Assembly (NCBI GenBank): GCA_027486585.1
Contig: JAIXOU010000101.1
Span: 1-64,000, forward strand
Length of the DNA: 64,000 nucleotides
DNA from: Verrucomicrobiaceae bacterium
Lineage (GTDB): Bacteria > Verrucomicrobiota > Verrucomicrobiia > Verrucomicrobiales > Verrucomicrobiaceae
Reading direction: 5' to 3'
Shown here: piece after piece, positions 53,408-62,714 of the stretch
How positions within the stretch are numbered: position 1 is the first letter of the stretch
How the letters are laid out: each line of letters starts with the position of its first letter
Position numbers and translations under genes: made by a program
Notes under the pieces: generated by a model
Seen by the model: the letters and a program-made list of their open reading frames with translations, nothing else
The model's database searches: none
Told to the model about the DNA's origin: nothing

Positions 53408-54652
53408 ATGAGTAAAGACATCGTCATCAGAGCCAGGGATGTGGCTAAAATGTACCGACTGAAGCATCAGAGCAAGGCGCGCTATGCCACCTTGAGAGAT
53501 CAGGTATCGGACATGTTTTCCAAAAAAGTAAAGAGTCAGGCTAATGAAGAGTTCTGGGCTCTCAACGGTGTCTCCTTTGACATCGAGGCCGGCCAGGTGG
53601 TTGGCATCATTGGTAGAAACGGGGCAGGAAAGTCCACGCTACTGAAGATTCTAAGCCGTATCACCAAGCCTACTCAGGGGGAAATACGAGTTTTGGGGCG
53701 CATGGCCTCTCTTTTAGAAGTGGGCACTGGCTTCCATCCAGAGTTGACTGGCCGTGAGAACATTTTCCTCAATGGTGCCATCCTTGGCATGCAGCAGAGG
53801 GAAGTCCGTGCCAGTTTTGACGAGATTGTCGCCTTTGCGGAAGTTGAGCGCTTTTTAGATACGCCTGTGAAACGCTATTCCTCGGGCATGCAAACGCGAC
53901 TTGGTTTCGCTGTAGCCGCCCATTTGAAACCCGAGATTTTGATCGTGGACGAGGTGCTGGCTGTTGGAGATCATGAGTTTCAGAAGCGCTGTCTTGGTAA
54001 AATGCATGAAGTAAGTCAGGGGGGGCGCACTGTGCTCTTCGTGACGCATAACATGAACACCCTAGGCTCGCTCACTTCCCGTTGCATTCATCTGGCTCAG
54101 GGTAAGGTGGTTCGCGATGGGCCTACCCATGAGGTCGTTGCTCAATACCTTGCTGGTGGGGAGGTGAATCATCCCCTTTATGAGTCGCCAGAGCGTGGGG
54201 ATACACCCAAGCTGCTCGGGGTTGAGGTCCGGACTTCCAAGGCCGGCGGCCTGCACTCCTTTTTAGAGCCGTTGGAAATGCGTTTTAAAATTTGGTGCCC
54301 ACGACCCGTTCGTGGAGCCTGTTTGAGTGTCCAGATCAATGACCTGAACCGCCTCAGTTGCAGCGCCAATCCCTGGTTGTTTGATTCCGAAATGCCCTAT
54401 GCGCGAGAAAGAGGCGTGCATGAAGTGGTCTGTTACATGCCCAAGGTCAGGCTTTTTGTCGGATCGTACAATCTGACGGTGCGCCTTACAGAGCCACCTG
54501 GTGGATTGAAATTTGATCAACAAGCAGGGATCTGTGGATTCCAAGTAGAATGCCTTGGCAAGCAGCGCTTGGAGTATCCCTTCGAGCCTGGAGAGGCCGC
54601 TTATCTGGAAGATTGCGAGTGGCAGGTGCTTCCGCAGGACAGCACTGAATAG
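53408..54652 (+). CDS. wzt: Polysaccharide ABC exporter ATPase with Wzt C-terminal domain
   Basis: The first about 245 residues of this 414-aa protein form an ABC ATPase: Walker A GRNGAGKST at 69-77, signature YSSGMQTRLGFAVAAHL, Walker B EILIVDEVLAVGD and H-loop TVLFVTHNMN. Residues about 260-410 are a Wzt-C-like beta-sandwich (VEVRTSKAGGLHSFLEPLEM, ALSV-like CLSVQINDLNRLSCSANPWL). In O-antigen exporters this domain recognises the capped end of the polymer before export. That makes the two methyltransferases downstream candidates for the capping step, by inference. Confidence 0.92.
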   Translation: MSKDIVIRARDVAKMYRLKHQSKARYATLRDQVSDMFSKKVKSQANEEFWALNGVSFDIEAGQVVGIIGRNGAGKSTLLKILSRITKPTQGEIRVLGRMASLLEVGTGFHPELTGRENIFLNGAILGMQQREVRASFDEIVAFAEVERFLDTPVKRYSSGMQTRLGFAVAAHLKPEILIVDEVLAVGDHEFQKRCLGKMHEVSQGGRTVLFVTHNMNTLGSLTSRCIHLAQGKVVRDGPTHEVVAQYLAGGEVNHPLYESPERGDTPKLLGVEVRTSKAGGLHSFLEPLEMRFKIWCPRPVRGACLSVQINDLNRLSCSANPWLFDSEMPYARERGVHEVVCYMPKVRLFVGSYNLTVRLTEPPGGLKFDQQAGICGFQVECLGKQRLEYPFEPGEAAYLEDCEWQVLPQDSTE

Positions 54653-55357
54653 CACACGCCTGGCTGGGTGTGCGGCTCAGGCAGATTGATTAGGACTGAC
54701 CTTATTTAGCGCAGGATGATGGGCCGAACACGCGACGAATGAAGTGTTGCTGCTGGCTCGGGCTTGCTCCAAGTCGTTGGTGTTCTTTACTTCAATCATA
54801 ATTAGATTCAGGCTGCGGATCGGTGGCCCATCGCTAGGCCAGGATGTCGCTTTTACGCCGAGTGGACACCATGATCGTTGTCCTACCTTTGCTCGTGGGG
54901 ACTGCGGCCATGGTAATGAGAAAATCAGGGTCGATTTTGAAGAGCGCGAGTTGCTCTATTTACTCAAGCTGAAGCATACATCCAAAGTCAAAGCGTTGCT
55001 GCGCGACCTCATTCACCCGAGTGAGGTATGGCCGGATTGTGGTGACGGTTGGGAAGTTGCCGAATCCACGACATGTGTTCCTGAGCCATCTCGTTCGCTT
55101 CTGCTTGGTGTTGGCCTAGCGTATGTACTGTTGCGTCGTCGTCGAGCATCGAAAGGAAGCACAGAACGAATCGGCCCTCATTTGGAGGACTACGGATCGG
55201 CAAATCCCAGCCTCGTGACCAGTTCGTCGATGATTCTGCCCAGTTCGTCGACAATGGGTTGCATGCTTCACATATAGTATTAATATAAATACTAGTGAAT
55301 GTTAAATATTCAGCTAGACTTAATATTAACCTAACTAAACTTATATCGCGCCATACG
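54653..55357. other. Poorly conserved region holding a PEP-CTERM gene remnant
   Basis: Between wzt and the next secreted protein about 700 bp contain no convincing intact gene. A small hairpin (GCACAC/GTGTGC, 54652-54673) follows wzt. An open frame at 54744-55277 includes a PEP-CTERM-like tail (separate entry). The last about 90 bp before the next gene are AT-rich and probably contain its promoter. Confidence 0.55.
54744..55277 (+). pseudogene. Remnant of a PEP-CTERM-type surface protein
   Basis: The frame contains CVPEPSRSLLLGVGLAYVLL followed by RRRR at about residues 110-135: a Val-Pro-Glu-Pro motif, hydrophobic stretch and arginine cluster, the exact layout of a PEP-CTERM/exosortase sorting signal. 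In intact proteins this ends the protein, but here the frame goes on for about 40 residues of unrelated sequence. The N-terminal part shows no coherent domain either. I take it as a decayed gene or a fragment. No exosortase (EpsH-like) gene is in the window. Confidence 0.5.
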
Positions 55358-57199
55358 ATGTCAAAAAATACAATCAAGACGGCTAAGCACCTGCCAAACT
55401 CAACGAGCCTGCGTTTTTGTTTTTTTTCATGCCTTCTCCTTCTTGCGGGCTTTGCTAAGGCTCAATTTACGGCTCCTCAAATCACTGCGGGCGGTTCTGC
55501 AGATTTGAAAGCAACAGATGCGTGGGTGTTTTCCTACGTTAATGCTGGTGGTCGTGTGACCTCAGTGCTTTTTGAATACACGTCAAACGTGAGTTTTACC
55601 ACTGGTATCATCAAATCCGAAGCTCAGCTGACTACCAGCAACACAGAGACGCTACCTCTGGGGATTTCGTTGTCGGATTTACTTCCAAACACGACCTATT
55701 ATTTCCGTGCAGTGGGGACTAATCAGTTTGGCACAACAACTGGTCCCACATTAAGCTTCAAAACCTCTTATAGTCCGTGTGTTATTCAGACCGGTGATCG
55801 TGTTCCGGGAAGCACGGTTCAAAAAGTAGGTGCAATTACACCTGGATTGATTGGGGACGATGGTGTGGTGGCTTTAACTGTTGCAGCTCAATTGGGTGTG
55901 GGTGGTGCTACTTCGAGCAATTCGAATATTCTTCTCAGGGGCATCACCAAAGATGCAACAGTCATCGGCCGACAGGGGGTGTCGTTTGGTATCCCATCTA
56001 TAAGTGTAGCAGGCGGATTCACCGAATTAACGATGAACACAGCTGGAGTCGTTCACTTTCAGGATCAGATTTCTGGAGCGCCCGTTGCTACTGACTGGGG
56101 TGGTTTTATCTACCAAGTAGCGTCTGGCGTTCGATTGATTAATAGAGAAGGTGATCAGATTTATAGTGGTGCTTCAGCGACTTTCACTGGCAATAACATT
56201 AAATCTGCCATTTCTACCAATGGAACGGCGTTTTTTGCTTCTGGCGTCACTACAGCGACACCGTCACTCGGAAGAAACGGAGTTTGGTTCTCTAATGGTA
56301 CGACTTCTGGCCAGGTGGCTCGGGAAACGGTGGTTTGTTTAGCCGATGGTGCAGTGTGTGGTCGCATTGTGACCACAACTTTGGTTAGTTCTGCAAGTGG
56401 CTCTGCTTTTGTGACATCATTTAGTGGAGGTTCTGGGGCAGGGGAAGGTATTTTTCATGGTAGCGGACCTCTTTTACAGGTGGTCGCTGCTAAGCAAGAT
56501 AAGCCGCCAGGCTTAAATCCCATCGTTTACAGTGCTTTCCGCAGCGTCTCTGCAGGCTCTGATACTCAGTTTTCTTTCGTCGCAGATTTATTTTTGAAGA
56601 ATGTGGTTACCAGCACGAATGACCAGGTACTCATGGTTTCAAACGCAGGAGTACAATCAGTTGTCGCACGCGAAGGTTCTTCCGTTGCGGGGATAGTGGG
56701 AGGCATCTGGGATAGTTTCGGCAGACACTTCGTTACTGCCTCTGGAGATGTTTTGTTTCAGGCTTCCTTACGTGTTGGAGGGGCGATCACCACCTCTAAC
56801 GATGGTGTCATCTGCCGCTGGTCAGCCGGCGTTATCGACATCTTAGCGCGCGAGGGCTCTAGGGCGTTGAGACAACGTTCGGCTACTTATCGTTTCTTCA
56901 CTAACTTTTCGGTTCATCCAAATGGGAATTATCTGATTCAGGCAGCCTTTTCGGACGGTCGAGTGGGCCTTATCGCTGAAGATGGCCTTGGTCAGCGTCT
57001 TGCCGCCGCTTCTGGTGATCGCGTTGAACTAAACGTTACGAGTCAGAAAAATCCGCTCATTTTTTCTCTTAGCACCCACACTGCCCTTGCTAACCTTGCC
57101 AACGGGACGGGTGGTTTTGGGAATGTAGTAACTTCTGACGGGGCTGTTTTCGCCGTAGCTTATGTGGGTAATGGTAATTACATTGCTTTTCTTTTCTGA
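55358..57199 (+). CDS. Secreted protein with fibronectin-like and NxxGxxAF-type repeats
   Basis: This 613-aa protein has a signal peptide (LRFCFFSCLLLLAGFAKAQF), a fibronectin III-like domain (about 38-130, with LPNTTYYFRAVGTNQFGTTT) and a long region of repeated segments. Examples are MNTAGVVHF, ISTNGTAFFA, VTASGDVLFQ and NPNGNYLIQ-like HPNGNYLIQ, which match the 'choice-of-anchor tandem repeat NxxGxxAF' pattern seen in secreted Verrucomicrobiota proteins. It is probably a beta-propeller-like surface protein; no enzymatic motif. The ATG at 55358 is preferred to that at 55295. Confidence 0.78.
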   Translation: MSKNTIKTAKHLPNSTSLRFCFFSCLLLLAGFAKAQFTAPQITAGGSADLKATDAWVFSYVNAGGRVTSVLFEYTSNVSFTTGIIKSEAQLTTSNTETLPLGISLSDLLPNTTYYFRAVGTNQFGTTTGPTLSFKTSYSPCVIQTGDRVPGSTVQKVGAITPGLIGDDGVVALTVAAQLGVGGATSSNSNILLRGITKDATVIGRQGVSFGIPSISVAGGFTELTMNTAGVVHFQDQISGAPVATDWGGFIYQVASGVRLINREGDQIYSGASATFTGNNIKSAISTNGTAFFASGVTTATPSLGRNGVWFSNGTTSGQVARETVVCLADGAVCGRIVTTTLVSSASGSAFVTSFSGGSGAGEGIFHGSGPLLQVVAAKQDKPPGLNPIVYSAFRSVSAGSDTQFSFVADLFLKNVVTSTNDQVLMVSNAGVQSVVAREGSSVAGIVGGIWDSFGRHFVTASGDVLFQASLRVGGAITTSNDGVICRWSAGVIDILAREGSRALRQRSATYRFFTNFSVHPNGNYLIQAAFSDGRVGLIAEDGLGQRLAAASGDRVELNVTSQKNPLIFSLSTHTALANLANGTGGFGNVVTSDGAVFAVAYVGNGNYIAFLF

Positions 57200-57240
57200 T
57201 AGCGTGAGGTGCTTTGAGGATCAACAGTCTTTTCTAGTTC

Positions 57241-58002
57241 ATGAAGGTTAAAAACAAATTGTTTTTGGCTGTAGTCTTGGTTGGGTCGGCCGCGCTTGGC
57301 GGCTGGCTTCTTTCTGGGCCTTCAGTAAAATCTAAAAGGGCTATGGCAGCACTCGGTGCTGCCGAATCATCTAAGGCTGGGTCATTAGATCGAGATTCAG
57401 TTTTAAAGAATAAGACCAAGGCCGATGCTCTTCTCAGAGATTGGGCAGTTCTTTCGATTCAACAAAAGCAGGAGCGTTTAGAAACTCATAAAATTCGTGC
57501 CACTGACAGTGATGTGGTTAGGCTCTCTCTACACGCCCTAACTGATACCAACAGTGAGGTCCGCAAAGCAGCTGTTTTTTCTACTCGTCACGTCCATACC
57601 TCAGAAGTAGAGCCTGTGCTGCGTGCAGCATTGAATGATGTGGATACTGAAATCCGGCTGCAAGCTATTCATGAGGTCCGTTACAAACCCCAAGCCCTGA
57701 AACTTAAGCTGCTGGGGCCTGCTTTAGCTTCAATTTATAGCGACGTTCGTCAAAACGCTCTCATTGAGCTTTCTCGGGAAAATCCCAAATTGGCAACTCC
57801 AGTCATGATGAAGGGGCTAGATTCAACCGATGAGTCCTACCGTGCCCAAGTGTGGAATGAGATACTTCCCAATGTCCAGGCATTGCGTACGCAACCGTTT
57901 GCTTCCAGCGCCGAGGCTTTGAATTGGTGGGATCTCAATGAACGACGGTATGATGAAAACATGGTCGTACTGGATCCGGGTACGATTCCTGCTTCTAACT
58001 AA
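57241..58002 (+). CDS. HEAT-repeat protein with N-terminal membrane anchor
   Basis: This 253-aa protein has one N-terminal membrane segment (KLFLAVVLVGSAALGGWLL). The body carries three to four HEAT-like repeats at about 90-210: VVRLSLHALTDTNSEVRKAA, VEPVLRAALNDVDTEIRLQA and LGPALASIYSDVRQNALIEL. HEAT repeats act as protein-binding scaffolds. It lies 41 bp after the preceding secreted protein and in the same direction, so the two may be co-transcribed. Function is unknown. Confidence 0.78.
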   Translation: MKVKNKLFLAVVLVGSAALGGWLLSGPSVKSKRAMAALGAAESSKAGSLDRDSVLKNKTKADALLRDWAVLSIQQKQERLETHKIRATDSDVVRLSLHALTDTNSEVRKAAVFSTRHVHTSEVEPVLRAALNDVDTEIRLQAIHEVRYKPQALKLKLLGPALASIYSDVRQNALIELSRENPKLATPVMMKGLDSTDESYRAQVWNEILPNVQALRTQPFASSAEALNWWDLNERRYDENMVVLDPGTIPASN

Positions 58003-58238
58003 AATGAAACTTGCAATACCCAGGTTTAAGTTTGTCCCAAGGCAGGTTTCGTATCATCGATTCAACGTAGATTTTGGAATGGCTGACACCCCCCGGACAT
58101 CGCTCGTGGGTTTGACAAGCTTTTTTCGTCTCTCGGGCTATTCCCCAGATTACGTCGGCATTGAGTCAAAAAATCCATCTCAAAATGAGATCTAGTGGGA
58201 CAAAGCAAGCTTATAGACTCAATTTTGGGGCAAACAGT

Positions 58239-60212
58239 ATGTCATCTTTATGGCTGGCTGTAGCTCTGGTCGTTGCTGTTACATCGAATGCTTTGGTCGC
58301 AGCGCCTGCCAATGATCACTTTTCAGCAGGGCTGACGCTGATGGGTAGCCCTGCTTCCACCACTGGCACCAACATTCAGGCTACCCGTGAAAGTGGCGAG
58401 CCATTCCACGGGCCTGATGATGATGTGGGAAATTCTGTTTGGTGGCAGTGGACAGCTCCTTCCTCAGGACGCTTTATTTTTAGCACGGCCGGCAGTAATT
58501 ACGACACGCTACTTGCGGTATACACCGGTAATTCTGTCTCAAGTCTGACTTTGGTGGGTTCGAATGATGATCGGAATGGCTTTGACACTACCAGTCTGGT
58601 GGATTTCCCTGCGCAGGCAGGCATCATTTACAGGATCGCGGTGGATGGAGCCTATTTCCGCACTGGAAACATCAGCTTAGCGGTGACTGGTCCCTTCTTG
58701 CCTCCAGTTAATGATAACTTCGCCAATCGTTTCACGCTCCCAGCTACCGCTCCTCTAGTGCAAAATGGAACCACTAGCCTAGCCACTAGGGAGGTAGGAG
58801 AGCCTGCCCATTCAGGCCTGTCATCTGGTGCCAGCAGCATTTGGTGGTCCTGGACTCCGTTGGTATCGGGCAATGTTAATCTTAGCATCACAGGCAGCGG
58901 CTTTTTGCCCACGCTGGGCATTTACACTGGTGCGAGTTTAGATGCGCTTACCCCTTTGACTGCATCCCAACAGTCTATTGGTCAGACCGAGACAGTCTCC
59001 TGCGCGGTTGTCGCGGGTACAACTTATGCCCTGGCCGCCGATGCGGCCTCTGGATTAAGTGGTGATGTTACCTTGAATATCAGCGCCATCGTTGAAATCC
59101 CCGTGAATGATGATTTCGACAATCGCTTAACGATTGTCGGAAGCGCAGTTCAGACAGCGACAACGGTTGGTGCCACTTTGCAAAGCGGGGAAGTGTTGGA
59201 AAACTTCAGCCATGGAAACACTCTTTGGTGGACGTTTACGGCCCCATCCACCGGACGGTGGCGCCTGGATGCTTCTGCTAGCGAAGTTATTCCTTTTGTC
59301 GCGCTATACTCTGGCACAAGTATTGGGTCTCTCTCTCGCATTGCTCGCATGACATCCTTCACTGCGGGAGGTGCCACAGAATTGGTCTTTTCCGCGACTC
59401 AGGGTCAGGTGTTTCAGATAGCCGTTTCATCTTTAAGTGAATTCTTTTCCACGACTAATGTTGCGGGAGGTGTTCAATTCACCCTGCAGTTGGAAGGTGC
59501 TGCTCCATCCAATGATGCATTTGCTAACTCCCGCAGGATTTTCACGTCTGGGACGCACATAGGCAATAACAGGCGCGCTGAAACTGGACCACAGTCAGGG
59601 GAGGCGGCCATTAGTGATTCCCAACTTTCCGATATTGGCGGTAGTTCAGTGTGGTGGCGTTGGACCGCGCCTTCGGGTGTTTCCACTGTTACACTAGACA
59701 CCATCGGAAGCGATTTCGATACGGTTCTCGTGGTTTACTCGGGTTCCAGTCTTGGAGCCCTAACAGTCATTGCTGTTAATGATGAGTCCGGCAGCACTCC
59801 CGGGCAGAGTGAGGTGGTCTTTAAGGCTGTGCCTGGCATTACTTACCACTTTTCTGTGAATGGTTTTTTGGGTGCCCAGGGGAATATTCAATTGACGCTT
59901 ACTGGCGGTGGATTCGTTCTTGAAGAGGAACTGGCTGCGGCTGCTTTTGAGTCGCAAATCCTTCCGTTTGGCAATGATCGTTACGTTACTGTGAGCTACA
60001 CTCGAAAGACTGGGAAGGGGATAAATTACTTGCTGGAAGTATCTGACAACCTGATCGTCTGGGACCGAACGGAAGCGCAAGTGGAAATGGTTGGTCTGCC
60101 ACAAAGCCTTGAGGGTGGCGCTTCGGAACGTGTGACGTATCGTTTGAAGACAGCTGTGACTCATGTTTTCAAAAAGTATTTCCGACTGTTTGTCACTCAG
60201 GCCACGCCTTAA
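58239..60212 (+). CDS. Secreted protein with four PPC-like domain repeats
   Basis: This 657-aa protein has a signal peptide (MSSLWLAVALVVAVTSNALV). Four homologous domains of about 130 residues then start at about 25, 157, 289 and 424. Each begins with a Pro/Ser-x-Asn-Asp-x-Phe motif (PANDHFSAG, PVNDNFANR, PVNDDFDNR, PSNDAFANS). Most contain GEP-H, WWxWTxPxxG and T-LxVYTGxS motifs, which resemble bacterial pre-peptidase C-terminal (PPC) domains. A C-terminal beta domain of about 80 residues follows. It likely binds glycans or proteins at the cell surface. Other starts at 58161 and 58185 are in frame. Confidence 0.8.
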   Translation: MSSLWLAVALVVAVTSNALVAAPANDHFSAGLTLMGSPASTTGTNIQATRESGEPFHGPDDDVGNSVWWQWTAPSSGRFIFSTAGSNYDTLLAVYTGNSVSSLTLVGSNDDRNGFDTTSLVDFPAQAGIIYRIAVDGAYFRTGNISLAVTGPFLPPVNDNFANRFTLPATAPLVQNGTTSLATREVGEPAHSGLSSGASSIWWSWTPLVSGNVNLSITGSGFLPTLGIYTGASLDALTPLTASQQSIGQTETVSCAVVAGTTYALAADAASGLSGDVTLNISAIVEIPVNDDFDNRLTIVGSAVQTATTVGATLQSGEVLENFSHGNTLWWTFTAPSTGRWRLDASASEVIPFVALYSGTSIGSLSRIARMTSFTAGGATELVFSATQGQVFQIAVSSLSEFFSTTNVAGGVQFTLQLEGAAPSNDAFANSRRIFTSGTHIGNNRRAETGPQSGEAAISDSQLSDIGGSSVWWRWTAPSGVSTVTLDTIGSDFDTVLVVYSGSSLGALTVIAVNDESGSTPGQSEVVFKAVPGITYHFSVNGFLGAQGNIQLTLTGGGFVLEEELAAAAFESQILPFGNDRYVTVSYTRKTGKGINYLLEVSDNLIVWDRTEAQVEMVGLPQSLEGGASERVTYRLKTAVTHVFKKYFRLFVTQATP

Positions 60213-60318
60213 CTTGAATCAGAAGCTTTGATGTCTAGAGTGAATGAATCGATTTTATCTTGGTGAGTTCGGTCACTTGACCGCCTCATGGCAACTCATA
60301 CGTTCTCCCCCACATTAC

Positions 60319-61518
60319 ATGCGCGTCTCTTGGGTGTTTCCCCATTTTCATCCAGTTCTTGCAGGTGCTGCAGAAAGATTCCGACGTTATGCACCACACT
60401 TTGGAAAACGCGGGCTGGCTGTTGACGTCATGACCGCGCGGGATCCCTCAAATCTTCCTGATTTTGAGTTGCTCGAAGGCGGATTGCCTGTGCGACGTTT
60501 TGAGGTTTCTTTGGATCCTCGAACGAGAGATCAAAAGCTTTACGAACAGGTTGCCAATCAACTTGCCGCGGACACTGGTGGCGGGATCGTTCAGACGATC
60601 AAAACAGAACGGAATTTGCTGCCTGCTCTGAGGCGTATCAGGGCATCGGGTCGCCATCTGGTTCAGGTGTGCACGATGGTCGAGCCTGGGTTGGAAGACA
60701 TTCGTGGTTTAGCAAGATTGAAGCGCAGAATTTCAACCTACCTTACCCTGCGTCCGTTTTCAGCGGTCGTCACCAGTTCCCGCGTGATGGCAGACTGGCA
60801 TCGGCAGTTTGGCGTGCCAGAGCATAAAATGCATATTATTTCCAATGGCGTTGACACCATTCGCTTTCGACCCGCTGAGGATGCTTCGGAGCGTGCTCAG
60901 TGTCGAGAGGCCTTAGGGGTCTCCAAGGCTGATTTTGTCGTGCTCGTAGCGGGTCATCTGATTCCGCGTAAGCGGCCACATCTGGTTGTGGAAGCATGGC
61001 GTGCAGTGACTGCGGTTTATCCGTCAGCCGTCCTTTTGTTAGCTGGTTCTGCTAAACGGCCGACGGTGCGCTCGGTCGAAGAGGAGCAAGACATTGCTTC
61101 CTATCAGCAGTCTGTTTTTGATTCGATCAATGCCCAAGGGGTTAACGTGCGCTGGCTGGGGGAGCGCAGTGATATGGAAGTGCTCTATCGAGCCGCAGAT
61201 GTTTTTGCCTTTCCCACCGAGCAAGAAGGTTTTGGCAATGTCATCCTAGAGGCCATGGCCTCCAGACTTCCAGTGGTTTGCGCCGAATTTCGTGGCTTTC
61301 CCAAGGCTGAGATCGGAGGTGTGGTTGCTCTTGTTCAGGGGGACACGGTTGAAGCTTGGGCTGAGGCTCTGCTTAAACTAGCTCACGAACCAGTCTTGGC
61401 TGAGCACTTGGGCATGAACGGATATGCTTTAGTATCGCGGAAGTTCACTCTTGATCTCGTCATCTCACAGTTCCAACAAGTTTACCAAGGAGTTCTAAAG
61501 AAGCCCATTTCACATTGA
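60319..61518 (+). CDS. Family 4 glycosyltransferase (GT-B)
   Basis: This 399-aa protein has two Rossmann domains. The start MRVSWVFPHFHPVLAGAAER resembles GT4 enzymes, and the C-terminal domain has SNGVDTIRFRP, VVLVAGHLIPRKRPHLVVEA and the donor-binding ED-like motif FAFPTEQEGFGNVILEAMAS (the E-x7-E of retaining GT4). Products of such enzymes add one sugar to a lipid-linked chain. The frame opens at 60244, but the ATG at 60319 fits the family start. Confidence 0.9.
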   Translation: MRVSWVFPHFHPVLAGAAERFRRYAPHFGKRGLAVDVMTARDPSNLPDFELLEGGLPVRRFEVSLDPRTRDQKLYEQVANQLAADTGGGIVQTIKTERNLLPALRRIRASGRHLVQVCTMVEPGLEDIRGLARLKRRISTYLTLRPFSAVVTSSRVMADWHRQFGVPEHKMHIISNGVDTIRFRPAEDASERAQCREALGVSKADFVVLVAGHLIPRKRPHLVVEAWRAVTAVYPSAVLLLAGSAKRPTVRSVEEEQDIASYQQSVFDSINAQGVNVRWLGERSDMEVLYRAADVFAFPTEQEGFGNVILEAMASRLPVVCAEFRGFPKAEIGGVVALVQGDTVEAWAEALLKLAHEPVLAEHLGMNGYALVSRKFTLDLVISQFQQVYQGVLKKPISH

Positions 61519-61544
61519 GCGTATTCTAGAGACTTTATCTCACT

Positions 61545-62648
61545 ATGAAATCTTCCTCAGGCAAGCATTACGTGGCGTTGGATCATGTCCGAGCTCTAGC
61601 GGCTTTTATGGTTTTTCACTGGCATTTCGCACATGCCGCTGGGCAGCGTGGGTACCCCATTCCTATAGAATACGTGCCTTCCATCATTCCCTTTGGTCTT
61701 TTTGACGAAGGGCATACTGGGGTGGCTCTTTTTATGACATTGAGCGGCTACCTTTTTGCCAAGTTATTGGATGGCAAAGAGGTGCATTTTGGCGCGTTTT
61801 TGAACAATCGCTTCTGGAGACTTTTTCCGCTGCTGCTGTTTGTTTTCCTCATTGTTGGAGCGCGCAAGCTGCTGAGCGGGGAGCCGATGCTGGAGTATTG
61901 GAAAAATCTGGCTGCGGGTTTTATTCTACCCACGTGGCCGAATGGGGGGTGGTCGGTGGCCGTGGAACTTCACTTCTACATTTTGCTGCCTTTGTTGCTG
62001 CGATTGGCCTCTTCGAGTGCCGCGCGTTTGCTGATGCTTCTACTGGCAGCCATTCTTCTGCGAACGGTGATTTATGCTGTCCTGGGGGAGGTGCAGACTG
62101 CCGCTTACTGGAGTATTGTCGGTAGGATTGATCAATTTGTGCTGGGTATGTTCTTCTTCCAAGCGCGTGACCTTGTTACAGGGAAACATGCTCGTGTGCT
62201 GATTGGTGCGGCACTGTTCCTTGTGTTCTATTGGTGGTTTGACAGAGCGGGCGGCTTTTACCAGATGGGGGCTTACCCTTCAGTCTCACCGCTGTGGATT
62301 GTGCTTCCAAGTATTGAGGGGCTTGGTTATGCTGCGCTTATCGCGTGGTATGATACCTCGTTCAAACATAATACTGGTAAGCTTTCCCGCGCAGTCGCCT
62401 ATTATGGAACGGTGTCCTTTTCAATCTATCTTCTGCATTTCTTTTTTGTTAACTATGCCGTCCGATTTGTGGAACGTTTCTTCATGCACATCACCAATTA
62501 CTATGCTGCTTTTGCCTGGTCTGTGTTGTTTTTTGTGCTCATGGTTGTGCCCGCTACTCTCACATTCCGCTTCATTGAGATGCCTTTTCTGAAGTTGAGG
62601 CGCAATTACCTTCGTCCGCCTTCGGGTGCACCAAAACAAAGCGATTGA
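61545..62648 (+). CDS. Acyltransferase-3 family membrane protein
   Basis: This 367-aa, roughly ten-helix protein starts YVALDHVRALAAFMVFHWHF with the Arg and His of the acyltransferase-3 motif, then GVALFMTLSGYLFAKLLDGK, WSVAVELHFYILLPLLLRLA and a final helix pair (FSIYLLHFFFVNYAVRFVER). It acylates sugars on polysaccharides or lipids. It is the second AT3 gene of the locus, 26 bp after the glycosyltransferase, and likely in one transcript with it. Confidence 0.9.
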   Translation: MKSSSGKHYVALDHVRALAAFMVFHWHFAHAAGQRGYPIPIEYVPSIIPFGLFDEGHTGVALFMTLSGYLFAKLLDGKEVHFGAFLNNRFWRLFPLLLFVFLIVGARKLLSGEPMLEYWKNLAAGFILPTWPNGGWSVAVELHFYILLPLLLRLASSSAARLLMLLLAAILLRTVIYAVLGEVQTAAYWSIVGRIDQFVLGMFFFQARDLVTGKHARVLIGAALFLVFYWWFDRAGGFYQMGAYPSVSPLWIVLPSIEGLGYAALIAWYDTSFKHNTGKLSRAVAYYGTVSFSIYLLHFFFVNYAVRFVERFFMHITNYYAAFAWSVLFFVLMVVPATLTFRFIEMPFLKLRRNYLRPPSGAPKQSD

Positions 62649-62714
62649 GTGCGTTTTTTAGATGCCGGAATTTGTTTGCATGACGCTCACTGAGCACGTA
62701 GAGAAAGAGACTCT

